Positions 34,342 to 43,346 of a DNA stretch of 64,000 bases are shown piece by piece. The position numbers and the translations under genes are program-made. Source of the DNA: Raineyella sp034933565 (GTDB lineage: Bacteria; Actinomycetota; Actinomycetes; Propionibacteriales; Propionibacteriaceae). Within the stretch, counting starts at the first letter, position 1, and the number at the start of each line of letters is the position of its first letter. The stretch spans positions 1 to 64,000 of the forward strand of contig NZ_JAYFNG010000029.1 in assembly GCF_034933565.1 (NCBI RefSeq), written 5' to 3'. The notes beneath the pieces are model-generated. The model saw nothing but the letters and a program-made list of their open reading frames with translations, had not been told where the DNA came from and did not search any database.

Positions 34342-34773
34342 TCACCGAACGAGATCGATGACTGTCGTGACCGCCATGAAGACAAAAATAGCCACCATGG
34401 TCAGCGCCATCAGGTAGTACGGAAGCATCTCCATGGAGTACCAGAGACCCTCCCCAGAGCGGATTCCCGCCCCGTGAACGCAGGCGGTGAGGTACGGGCG
34501 GCTAAGGAAGTGGAAGATGCTGATCTTGCCGGGATCCCCACCATCCTGCGTGGTCGCCTTCCATCTGCCGAGGAAGCCGAGCCAGCGAGACGCATAGTAG
34601 CACCCGAACACGATCCCCCATCCCAGCACCACAATTCCGAAGGTGATGTTGATCGCGAAGTACAACCACAAGCACGCTAGCGCCGCCCACGACGGCATCA
34701 TGACAAATATCAAGGGCAGAATACGACGTGGCTCAGTAGAATCAAGCGGCCCAGCCGACTCGGGAGAACTCAT
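34342..34773 (-). CDS. Small membrane protein, possible orphan immunity protein
   Basis: The 143-residue protein has about four hydrophobic segments (LPLIFVMMPSWAALACLWLY, ITFGIVVLGWGIVFGCYYA, MLPYYLMALTMVAIFVFMAV). No family was recognised. I chose ATG 34773 (MSSPESAG) with gggg before it. It is coded by A+T-richer DNA, ends 11 bases from the IS, and is separated from the main Rhs immunity gene by a remnant-bearing gap. Small multi-helix proteins beside Rhs tips are commonly immunity proteins; here the matching toxin tip is missing, perhaps deleted by the IS event (inference). Confidence 0.55.
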   Translation of the reverse strand: MSSPESAGPLDSTEPRRILPLIFVMMPSWAALACLWLYFAINITFGIVVLGWGIVFGCYYASRWLGFLGRWKATTQDGGDPGKISIFHFLSRPYLTACVHGAGIRSGEGLWYSMEMLPYYLMALTMVAIFVFMAVTTVIDLVR

Positions 34774-34889
34774 CCCCAAACCCCACTTTCAAACTTCTAA
34801 TAATGCCGCGCTCTGGGTCGCCAGAGTTCGCGCCCCCCACAGGGGCCCTATCGATCATCCCGAACAGACACCCACAACATTTCGACGCA

Positions 34890-34952
34890 TCAGATCAATA
34901 GATCAAATCTATCAATCACTTCGAGCGGGACCTCCACCCATGCCGCACCCTC
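34890..34952 (-). pseudogene. 3' remnant of a paralogue of the main immunity gene
   Basis: Read on the minus strand, about 20 codons give AAWVEVPLEVIDRFDLLI then a stop. This aligns with the C-terminus AEWAGVSLEVIDDLEMS of the candidate immunity protein at 35050-35532, and the DNA is also similar (ctcgaagtnattgat). The upstream frame is closed after a few codons. The rest of the 34774-35049 gap shows no gene. Confidence 0.5.
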
Positions 34953-35049
34953 TTTCGCTTAATTCCATGGGAGAAAAATTTTACTTTTCTTCGAGATGCC
35001 CTAGGAGTTGACAGGGAGCACCAATCTTCCGAAACATTTCTCCAATGAC

Positions 35050-35532
35050 CTAAAATAGGTTCGGCGACATCTCGAGGTCATCAATTACTTCGAGCGACAC
35101 CCCCGCCCATTCAGCTACTTCCCTAGCCTGCCGCATCGCACGCGAGTTCTGACGGCGACGCTGATAGGGCCATGCATCCAGAGGTTCAAGCAATACAAAA
35201 CTGCCATCGTCGAGAACCACGTACCCCAGATAACGCTTGAGAAGGAGTTCCGTAACCAAGTAACAGGCGAGCTGAACCTTGCAGATCCTCGATCGAGGAA
35301 CCCGTCGAAACCAGAATTTCCTCAAATCAGCCTCACTCAATATTATCGAAATGTCTCCAACGAAGAAGAAATAGAGAATTAATGCCAAAGCCACCAGGGC
35401 CACCCCCAGAGTCCACGCTCGACTCATCAGCGCAGCCACGCCGAATGCCGCAGCCGGATAAATGAAGATCCCTCTAACCCCCGGAATGGGGAGAGTTGAC
35501 AGAAACCTTCTCCCGCAAAAATTCAATTCCAT
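35050..35532 (-). CDS. Candidate immunity protein for the main Rhs toxin (membrane)
   Basis: The 160-residue protein has a hydrophobic hairpin at about residues 20-58 (IFIYPAAAFGVAALMS, LGVALVALALILYFFF). A soluble C-terminal region follows (WFRRVPRSRICKVQLACYLV, YLGYVVLDDGSFVLLEP) that loosely resembles small PH-like membrane proteins. ATG 35532 follows gaggag and begins 12 bases after the Rhs stop, so the two genes are co-translated. This is the standard place for a polymorphic-toxin immunity gene. No named immunity family was recognised. A broken paralogue lies just downstream. Confidence 0.65.
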   Translation of the reverse strand: MELNFCGRRFLSTLPIPGVRGIFIYPAAAFGVAALMSRAWTLGVALVALALILYFFFVGDISIILSEADLRKFWFRRVPRSRICKVQLACYLVTELLLKRYLGYVVLDDGSFVLLEPLDAWPYQRRRQNSRAMRQAREVAEWAGVSLEVIDDLEMSPNLF

Positions 35533-35544
35533 CAAATTCTCCTC

Positions 35545-38500
35545 TCAGTGCCGATATCGAAGGTTTCGACGACGAGTACTCTGCCAACCTGTCTGCCAAC
35601 TTGAATACAGCTTGGCGACAGAACCCCCATTCTTTCGCCAGTTACCATATGTCCAAGCCACTGTCCCCCCGCTCGTGAAAGCTGTGATGACCGCGCGACG
35701 GTGCCATCGACCTCCGGTGAATTCTCTGTATGCCGCCGTTGCTACTTTCTTCCGGCCTCTGGAAACGTACGACTTGCCGAACTGCGCGTATCGCCCTGCG
35801 AAGCCGAGGCCAAAGGAGGCTGCGGTCCAGATAGTGTCGGCGGCGATGGTTCGTCCGCTGCGTCGTATGGCCTGTCCCCATGTCCCGCCCTGTTGATGCG
35901 CTGCTGCCACGGTCGTGACAGTCCGGACTCCCCAGGCCACCGCCGTGACTGCCGCACAAGTAATGAGCCCGCCCACGATACAGCCTACTGTTGTGGCGAT
36001 CCCCAGCCCCATTGAGATCACTCCCCGATTCTTCACCAGAAAGTCCAGGATACCGGTTCCGTCAAGATCGAATTGGTTGACCGGATCATTCGCATAGGCG
36101 TAGTTGTTGTCGGTGCCGCCCTCTTTCGGGTCGATCGACAGGAATCGTCCGAGTGTGGCGATGTAGAGGCGGGCGCCCATTTGGGTGATGCCGCCGGCGA
36201 TGGGGCTGGTGTCGGTGTCGGTCAGCTTCTCGTGTTGGCCGAGGTAGCCGTAGGTGGTGCCGTCGGCGGTGTTGCGCGGCGTAGCGGTCACACCCTGGGC
36301 ACCGGTGGGTTGGCTGATCGGGGTGCGCAGGATCTCCCCGAAGGGGCCGGTCATGAACACGCTGAGCAGGGCACCAAGAGCGTTGACGGTCGCGAACACG
36401 TCACCGTGGAGGTTCGGCAGACTGTAGGTGGCCGCATCGGCTCCGGTCGCGCCGGTGGTGATCGTGGCCAGGACGTCGCCGGGCAGGGCGAGGTATTTCT
36501 GCTTGACGGTCCCGCTCGCGTCGGTCAGGAAGTCGGGGGTGTCCCCACCACCGGTGAAGCCGTATTTGACGAGGCTTGTCGTGGCGCCGTTCTGCCGGTG
36601 TTCGCGGGCAATGATGCGGTTCTGCGCGTCACGGGTGAACAGCGTCTGGGTCGTGGCGGAGGTGATGGCCGTGTTCCGGTCGCCGGCGTCGTAGCCGAGA
36701 TCGGTGCGGTGTGTCGCATCACCCAAGCTGGTGGTGTTCCCGTGGCTGTCGTACTGCGCGCTGGTAAGCGTCGAATCGCTACTGGCGATCAGTTGGTCGG
36801 CGTTGTTGTAGCAGTAGGTCGTCGCCTGCCCGTTCACGCTCTGGCTGGTCCGGTTGCCGTCCTTACCCGCGTCATACCCGGGCGTGGCCGGGCAACTCGT
36901 GTCCTGGGCGCCGAAGCCGTAGGCGTAGGCGTTGTTGCCGATCGTCGCGCCGGTCAACCGGCCCGCCTTGTCATAGGCGTAGGACTTCGCGACCCCGAGC
37001 TCGGTGCCGTTCTTGATGTCACCGCTGGTGTAACGGGTCACCTGGTCGGCCAGGGTCTGGCCACCCGACAGCGTGTAGGTGTTCCCATTCTCCCGGCCGA
37101 GGCTGTCGCGGGTGATACTGGACAGGCTCAGACCGGCCGGGTAGTCCACCTTCTGGATCCGGCTGAACTCGTCATAGGTCACGCTCGCCATCGTGGCCGT
37201 GTCGAGCTTCTGTGTGGTCAACCGGTCGAAGGAGTCGTACTCGAACGTCTCGGTACCCACCGGGCTGGTACGGCTGATCAACTTCCCGTAGAGGTCGAAG
37301 GTGTTGGTGGTGACCCTGCCCGTCGCGTCGGTGTACTTGAGGGGGCGGCCCAGCAGGTCGTTCTCCACGGTGATCGTGCCGGCCTCATCGGTCGTGGCGG
37401 TAATCAGCGGGTTGGCGCCGACCGCGTAGTCGTTGGTGATCGTCCGTCCCGGCAGCGTCTGACCGTTCTCGCTGCGGGCCGGGACCGTGGTGGTCGTGAC
37501 CCGACCCCGCGCATCGTAATGGGTGCAGGTCCACGGGTCATTGTTGTAGCGGGTCGCCACCACCTCGCCGGACTCGTTGTAGATCGTCTCGGTCGTACGC
37601 CCGGTCGGCTCGGTCTTTCCCCTGGGTTGCCCGGCCTGGTGGAATGCCTCGACCGTCGGCGTGCACGGGTTGTCAGCCGTGTCGTTGGCGCCGTAGTGAC
37701 GGTAGCTGGTCTGCGCCCCACCCGGCAGCGTCTTCGAGATCTGGCGCAGGAAACCCGCTCCCGGGGCCTCGTAGCCGGCCTGGGCGGTGTAGTTCAGACC
37801 GGCCGGATCCAATGTGGTGCTGGCGACCTGCCCGTACGCCGGATTCGCATACTGCGTCGTGCTCGTGACGTTGCCCGCTTGGGCGTCGTAGCCGGTCGCG
37901 CTGGTGGTCAGGCTGTAGCCGGGCCTGAGCCACGGGCCCCAATCACGCGTGCCGATCGTAAATCCGCTCTCATTGGGTATGCCGTTGCCTGAGAGGAAGA
38001 TGTCGAAGGAACCTGGCGTGCCCACATGCCCATACTCGACCGCGACACGATAAGACTTCCCCGCAGTCGCATCAAACGTTACGGTCCAGTTGTTCTGAGC
38101 GTTCCCGTCCGTCTTCGTTCCCCAGTTGTCAATCAGCACGTGATCATCAACCGAGAACCGCAGACTGTCGTCGGACCACGCCTTGAAGGTGTAAGTGCCC
38201 GTGCTGGGGAAGGTGATCTTCCCGGTCGCTCTCAGTCCGTACCCATCGACGCCCGGAATGCTGGTGTCGGGCGTGATCGGCAAGGTAGAGCTCTGATAGT
38301 CGAACCGGGTGTTCGCCGGGTTGGAGTTCGCCGGAGCGGTCGGGCCGGCGTAGCCGAGTCGATTCAGGACCGGCGGGCCGGACATGGTCATGGTGGTGCT
38401 CTTGAGGTTATACCAGCTTGTCGAGAAACCGTTGATGTTCTCGTCGTAGCCGGTCGAGGTGTGCGGCACATTGGGTGCCTGTGCCGCCACCGGCCGGCGG

Positions 38501-41500
38501 TCGGCACCGAACCAGCCCGTCGGCGCGGGCCCGTAGCTATCGGTCGGCCGGTCCTCACCGTCATAGATCGTCGTGCTGGTGAGACCCGTCGCATCGGTTT
38601 CCGACAGTTGCAGATCCTTCACCGGATCCCACTCGGTGGTATTCGTCTTACCGGTGAGATCGGTCTCGCTGGTCGTGCGGAGCAGTGAGTCATATCGGAT
38701 GCGCTTGCTGAACCCGTTCGGCTCGGCCGCACCCGTGATGTGCATCGCCGTCGTGCCGGGCGCATACGTGAGGGTGTGCTCAAGGCGGGTGTCGTTGGGT
38801 TGAGCTGCGGGGGCCTTCACCGCCGTGATGCGCCCGAGGCTGTCGTAGGACAGTTCGGAGGTGAGGGTCGCGTCGTTGGCCCGCACGCCCGCCGCGATCG
38901 CATCCGCCGCCACCCCGTCGCGAATACTCGTGATCCGCCCGACAGCATCGTAGGCATAATCGGTGATCTGACCGCCGGGGGCGACGATCCGGACAAGATT
39001 GCCGTTGGTGTCGTAGTAGAGGTTCGTGACGTCGCCATCGCTGGTCGTGAACGCGCACAGTTCCCCGGCGGGCGCGTCCGCGAAGCTCGATGTCAGGCCG
39101 AGCATGCTGGACGGGTTGTTCGTCCCGTTCTTGTCACAGATGTTGTTCTCGTCGTTGATGCCCTTGTAGTACACCGTGGCGAAGCGGGCACTGGTCACAC
39201 CATCCTCGATCCGCACCAGCCGAGACGGATCGCCCGCGTAGGTGTATTTCAATGCGGCCGGTTGACGGTCGTCAGCCGGTGACGTGAGCGAGGTCAGTTT
39301 TCCCGCGGCATCGAAGAGGTATGTCTGGCCGTCAGCATCGATGAACGTGTAGGTGTTGTCGGGATTCTTCGACAGGTTGCCATCTTCGTTGACCGGGGGC
39401 TTGTATCCGCCGTCGGTGTAGGTGTACTCGTGGGTACTCCCGGTCGAGTCGTCGAGGACGACCGAGTTGTTCGAGGCGCGCAACCGTTCGTAGCCGACGT
39501 TGCCGTCCACATCGACACCGAGCTGCCACTGGTCCGGCACCACCGCGGCGCCAGGCGTCAACCACGTCGCAGGAATCTCCTGATCGCCGAATCCGTTCCC
39601 CTGGATCCGCAAATCGACAGCGGCAGCGCCACCGTGTTCGTACCAGTCGATCTGGATGGGCACCGCGGTGTTCGCCGGGAGCGAGACGCTGTTACCCCAG
39701 AAGGTACCGGATTGATCCTGCCACCGGTCCACCACGGTCTGCCAGGCGCCGGTGTTCACCTTGATCCGGATCCCGTCGTCGGACAACGCTCCCAACGTGT
39801 AGTCCCCAGCCGTCGGCACCGTGAGGTAACCCGTCCACCGGGCCATGAAGTTGTCCGCTTGGAGCCCCTGCGCAGCACTACCGGCACCAAAATTCAGGTT
39901 CATCACCGGATCCCGGCGCGCCAACATCAACCGAGACGGATCGGCGGCCGCCGCATCAAGATCGTGGGCATTTGAATCGTCGGTGTAGTAGCGCCCCTTC
40001 AGGCCGTACGACGGTGACTGATTCGACACGTTCGTGTAGAGCCAGTCCTGCGGCACCACTTGTTCGCTCACCGCACCCTTGACATAGAGACGCGCCGTCG
40101 CCGCTCCCGTCGCTTCCAAATAGTCCACCCGGATCGGGACGACCTGGCCTGCCCGCAGACTGACCTGGCCCCCGTACTGGACACCACCGCCACTGTACGC
40201 GTTGTCATAGACATCGACATCATTCACCCACACATGCATCGCGTCATCGTTGTCGCCACCGAATTGATAGCTACCCGTCGCAGGCGCCACAAACCGGCCT
40301 GTCCACCGGGTGTAGAACCAATCGGACCCGATATTGCTGGCCGGAGACCCCGCACCCCAGCCATAATCGATATTCTGATCGCGTCTGGTCAGACTCGGCT
40401 GCGTCGACGGCGCACCGCCACCGAACGCATAATTAGGGGCAACATTCCAGTATTCGCCGACCAGCCCCTTCTTCGCCCTGTTGGGCGTGTTGTAGGTGAG
40501 GCCCAATCCGATACTGCCGCCCAGCGCGTTCATGCTGTGCGTGGCAGCCGACAACGTCGCGTTACCGGTCGCCAGATCCGTCCCGACCGGGCCAATCGTG
40601 TCATAACTCTGCGTACTGTCCTTGCCGGCACGCAGGTCAACCCTGAACCGATGGACCCCGCCCTCCGTCTGCTGACCCGTCGCCGTCGTGTCGCGCGTGT
40701 ACACCCGCCAGTAATACGAGGAGCCGTCCTGGAGCACCCCGTCCGGAATCGACCACGTGGGGCTTTCGCTCCAGTCCGAGTTGATGACCGCGCCGGTCTT
40801 GCCGTCGGTATTCGTCGCGACACTGAACCGATACTGCACCGGACCGTCCGGATCGGTGACAGGGCTGGCCTTCAACGTCGGCTGGGTATCGATGACGACC
40901 TGCCCGTCGGCGGGTGAGATAGCCGTCGCCTCTGGTGTGGGGGAATCGTAATTGATGTAGGCAACAATGTTCTGATACGGCTTGTACGTCGTATAGTTGC
41001 CCTCCTCGCCCCAAAGGCTCCAGGTGGCACCCCAGTCGCTGTTGTTGATGACCTGTTGAAGTCCGCCGGTGAAGTCAATATCGAAGTCGGCCGCTTGGTT
41101 CGTGGTGCCGACCTGTGTCCCTAGGCACCAGTAGCCAGTACAGTTGGCATGCCCCATATTTATCCACCGACCGTACACATCACCCCCGATACCAGCCTTG
41201 AAGTAGCCGTGCAGAGTTGCGTTCAGAATCTTTTTCCCCGCCAGGTCGTCATACGGGAAATTGATGTAGGACCGCCAGCTCTTCCAGCCGTTGTCGTACA
41301 ACGCCCCAATGTTTGCATAGCAATTACTGCGGTCGCAACTGTAGCCATCGGATTTGAACATCCGGTAACTTGTCGCGTCTTTCCCGAGGCTCGGGTCAAT
41401 GCGCATCGGGAATGAACCCGCCGGCTGCGCCTTCATCCAATCGCTGTCCAGCGAGATCGTGATGCCGTCCGCCTTCTCGGTCGGCGCCTGCGTGACACGC

Positions 41501-42381
41501 GCCTCACTGATCACCCCCCGATCCTGGAGGCCCAACGTGAGAGCACTGAAACTGTACTCTGCAGGCAGGCCCTCCACCGTCAACTCACCCTGCCGCGACG
41601 GATGATTGACGACCCTGCCACCTGTCACCGAAAAATCGAGCCTGGTCCGGGCATCCCTGTTCTTCAGGATGATGATCTCTTTGACCGATTCGCCGCGCAA
41701 CTCGTACTCAAGGTCGATGTTCGGCCACGCCTCCCTGTAGATGACGCTCGTGCTGTTTTCCCGGACCGGCTTGACATCGTGCGCGCCGACCGGCCGCATC
41801 GCAATCGTCCTGCCAGCAACACCTACCGTGACGCCTTCCGAGAGCGGTTTGATGTCGGCACTCAGCGTGCCGGCCTTGCCCGTGAACTGCTCAGGATCCG
41901 GCGCCTTCGGCTGCCTGCCGCTCACCCTCTGCCACAAGGTGGGGGCAGGCGCTTGCCGCACCACCGGATCGAGGGAGTTGTCAATCGCCTTCCAGTCCGA
42001 TCCATCCTTGTAATTGCGCTGATCGGCCGAATACTCCATCGTTTTCGTGCCATCATTGTTGACATACGTGGAGGTGAAAGCAGTACGCCTGCTGACATCC
42101 TCAGACCGACGGCCCTTCGGATCCTCAACCATCGGCTGCGGAGAAACACCGGTCTGCTGCGTCACGGCAGCTCGCTGCTGCACGTCGGCTGACCTGAGGG
42201 GATCAAGCTTGTAATTCGTATCAAACTTCTTCGCCGCGGCTGGCGGCGCCGCAACCGCCTTCACACCCGGCTCAACAAAATTGAACGTCAACACCACAAC
42301 CAGAAGCAGAAGAATCCCGTGGGTGACGCGAGTCCCCCAACTCTCCTTCTTCTTGATCCCGCCCAACCTTCCTGACCCCAT
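35545..42381 (-). CDS. Giant secreted Rhs/YD-repeat polymorphic toxin with PA14 domains
   Basis: The 2278-residue secreted WapA-like Rhs protein starts at ATG 42381 (gtggaggggg upstream). A frame from 42411 lacks a good site. Order: signal/anchor helix (VTHGILLLLVVVLTFNFV, about 20-40); a beta-rich region; a DNRLRE-like domain (about 330-470); a fibronectin-like segment (about 485-590); PA14 domains at about 635-775, 795-930 and 1320-1470; many YD repeats (YDSHGNTTSLGD, YAYDAVGRITSIRD); then the Rhs junction GRFLSIDPKEGGTDNN near 2085. The last 175 residues form the variable tip (two Gly/Ala-rich hydrophobic stretches, then basic, Trp/Tyr-rich), with no known toxin motif. The shell would encapsulate and deliver this tip to competitors. 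The immunity candidate follows immediately. Confidence 0.88.
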   Translation of the reverse strand: MGSGRLGGIKKKESWGTRVTHGILLLLVVVLTFNFVEPGVKAVAAPPAAAKKFDTNYKLDPLRSADVQQRAAVTQQTGVSPQPMVEDPKGRRSEDVSRRTAFTSTYVNNDGTKTMEYSADQRNYKDGSDWKAIDNSLDPVVRQAPAPTLWQRVSGRQPKAPDPEQFTGKAGTLSADIKPLSEGVTVGVAGRTIAMRPVGAHDVKPVRENSTSVIYREAWPNIDLEYELRGESVKEIIILKNRDARTRLDFSVTGGRVVNHPSRQGELTVEGLPAEYSFSALTLGLQDRGVISEARVTQAPTEKADGITISLDSDWMKAQPAGSFPMRIDPSLGKDATSYRMFKSDGYSCDRSNCYANIGALYDNGWKSWRSYINFPYDDLAGKKILNATLHGYFKAGIGGDVYGRWINMGHANCTGYWCLGTQVGTTNQAADFDIDFTGGLQQVINNSDWGATWSLWGEEGNYTTYKPYQNIVAYINYDSPTPEATAISPADGQVVIDTQPTLKASPVTDPDGPVQYRFSVATNTDGKTGAVINSDWSESPTWSIPDGVLQDGSSYYWRVYTRDTTATGQQTEGGVHRFRVDLRAGKDSTQSYDTIGPVGTDLATGNATLSAATHSMNALGGSIGLGLTYNTPNRAKKGLVGEYWNVAPNYAFGGGAPSTQPSLTRRDQNIDYGWGAGSPASNIGSDWFYTRWTGRFVAPATGSYQFGGDNDDAMHVWVNDVDVYDNAYSGGGVQYGGQVSLRAGQVVPIRVDYLEATGAATARLYVKGAVSEQVVPQDWLYTNVSNQSPSYGLKGRYYTDDSNAHDLDAAAADPSRLMLARRDPVMNLNFGAGSAAQGLQADNFMARWTGYLTVPTAGDYTLGALSDDGIRIKVNTGAWQTVVDRWQDQSGTFWGNSVSLPANTAVPIQIDWYEHGGAAAVDLRIQGNGFGDQEIPATWLTPGAAVVPDQWQLGVDVDGNVGYERLRASNNSVVLDDSTGSTHEYTYTDGGYKPPVNEDGNLSKNPDNTYTFIDADGQTYLFDAAGKLTSLTSPADDRQPAALKYTYAGDPSRLVRIEDGVTSARFATVYYKGINDENNICDKNGTNNPSSMLGLTSSFADAPAGELCAFTTSDGDVTNLYYDTNGNLVRIVAPGGQITDYAYDAVGRITSIRDGVAADAIAAGVRANDATLTSELSYDSLGRITAVKAPAAQPNDTRLEHTLTYAPGTTAMHITGAAEPNGFSKRIRYDSLLRTTSETDLTGKTNTTEWDPVKDLQLSETDATGLTSTTIYDGEDRPTDSYGPAPTGWFGADRRPVAAQAPNVPHTSTGYDENINGFSTSWYNLKSTTMTMSGPPVLNRLGYAGPTAPANSNPANTRFDYQSSTLPITPDTSIPGVDGYGLRATGKITFPSTGTYTFKAWSDDSLRFSVDDHVLIDNWGTKTDGNAQNNWTVTFDATAGKSYRVAVEYGHVGTPGSFDIFLSGNGIPNESGFTIGTRDWGPWLRPGYSLTTSATGYDAQAGNVTSTTQYANPAYGQVASTTLDPAGLNYTAQAGYEAPGAGFLRQISKTLPGGAQTSYRHYGANDTADNPCTPTVEAFHQAGQPRGKTEPTGRTTETIYNESGEVVATRYNNDPWTCTHYDARGRVTTTTVPARSENGQTLPGRTITNDYAVGANPLITATTDEAGTITVENDLLGRPLKYTDATGRVTTNTFDLYGKLISRTSPVGTETFEYDSFDRLTTQKLDTATMASVTYDEFSRIQKVDYPAGLSLSSITRDSLGRENGNTYTLSGGQTLADQVTRYTSGDIKNGTELGVAKSYAYDKAGRLTGATIGNNAYAYGFGAQDTSCPATPGYDAGKDGNRTSQSVNGQATTYCYNNADQLIASSDSTLTSAQYDSHGNTTSLGDATHRTDLGYDAGDRNTAITSATTQTLFTRDAQNRIIAREHRQNGATTSLVKYGFTGGGDTPDFLTDASGTVKQKYLALPGDVLATITTGATGADAATYSLPNLHGDVFATVNALGALLSVFMTGPFGEILRTPISQPTGAQGVTATPRNTADGTTYGYLGQHEKLTDTDTSPIAGGITQMGARLYIATLGRFLSIDPKEGGTDNNYAYANDPVNQFDLDGTGILDFLVKNRGVISMGLGIATTVGCIVGGLITCAAVTAVAWGVRTVTTVAAAHQQGGTWGQAIRRSGRTIAADTIWTAASFGLGFAGRYAQFGKSYVSRGRKKVATAAYREFTGGRWHRRAVITAFTSGGTVAWTYGNWRKNGGSVAKLYSSWQTGWQSTRRRNLRYRH
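36076..36754 (-). repeat. Rhs core-tail direct repeat, copy inside the main Rhs gene
   Basis: This is the counterpart of 31167-31845, equal in length at 679 bases and in the same orientation. It encodes the last core repeats up to the DPVN junction before the variable tip. Recombination between the two copies would exchange the current tip for orphan tip 1 and delete everything between. Confidence 0.8.
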
Positions 42382-43184
42382 CGCCAGCCCCCTCCACATA
42401 GATCCACGCAATCGGCCCAGACGACCGCAAAAAAGGAATAAGAAGTAGAATCCACTACCCCTACCCCAGACAGAAATGATTCAAAACCTGGAATGCCGTG
42501 ATCGAAATCGGCTCCCTGCATCGATTCGAAATAGGGCCAAAAGTCAACAAAGAGCTGATCGGCAACCTCAGGAAAATGCCCGAAAAATACCCGGTCGGTG
42601 TCAACGACGGACCTCGCGCCCGTCACATCACGACCGCCCTGGCCCAGCATTTTTCTACACACGATGCAGCACAGGAATCCTCGGCCGCCTTTGCGGAAAC
42701 AGCCAAGGCTCAGGGGCGAACAGGAATCGCCCCCGCTGCACCGCGCGGTGACCTCCCCATCCCCACCCACACGGTCGCCACGACACCGGCCGGGTAGGGC
42801 ACAAGAACGGTCACGCCGTCAGCGCCGGGTCATCCTTCCCGAGCGCGCGACGAGGCTCCGGCCGCCATCCGCGACGCAGCCCATGCCAGTGCGATCGCTG
42901 GGCACACGACCTCGTGCCCAGCCAACCCCTCCCCCGATGCCATCGGCGGAACAGTACTGGGCAGAACCGACCAGCGACACCAGAAATCCAGAGCCCTGCA
43001 GTGTGACGTTAGTCTCACTGCCCCAGACCACCCCGGTGTCTGCGATGCGATCTGCCACGGGGGGACGTGACCTCCCCGCGATCCGACCCGGCCGTTGACA
43101 TGCTCACTCTCGACGGAAAGCATCGACCCGCTCGCCGGTGTCCCCACCGAACCACGGCTCCTCGGATCACTCGACCACCGCTAG
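42382..43184. other. Gene-free region between the Rhs gene and the B12 riboswitch
   Basis: About 800 bases show no convincing coding frame on either strand. The half nearest the Rhs gene is A+T-richer and presumably holds its promoter. The other half returns to the high-GC host style. No tRNA, attachment repeat or IS end is visible that would mark the island edge. Confidence 0.6.
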
Positions 43185-43278
43185 GATCAGCCCAGCACCC
43201 GGCGAGGAATCCGGTGAGAATCCGGAACGGTCCCGCCACTGTGAGGCCCCTCAGGGGGTCGAGTCAGGGCATCGCCGG
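43185..43278 (+). promoter_or_regulatory. Cobalamin riboswitch upstream of the chelatase-cobO operon
   Basis: The core elements are gaggaatccggtgagaatcc, gaacggtcccgccactgt and gagtcaggg, separated by a small hairpin (ggcccctcagggggtc). They match the B12 aptamer as clearly as the cbiM copy. It lies about 70 bases upstream of the TTG start of the chelatase gene, so coenzyme B12 should repress the whole 43347-50168 operon. Ends are approximate. Confidence 0.9.
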
Positions 43279-43346
43279 GCGCCGGGCCGTACGCCCCCGT
43301 GCGCCCGTCCCACGACCGCGGGCGAGGCACCCGCACGGAGGCCCCT

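Noticed and set aside
42382..43184. Phage-type attachment site at the island edge
   Set aside because: No tRNA, integrase or direct repeat pair flanks the island; the nearest tRNA (54520) is over 11 kb away and unrelated to its boundary.
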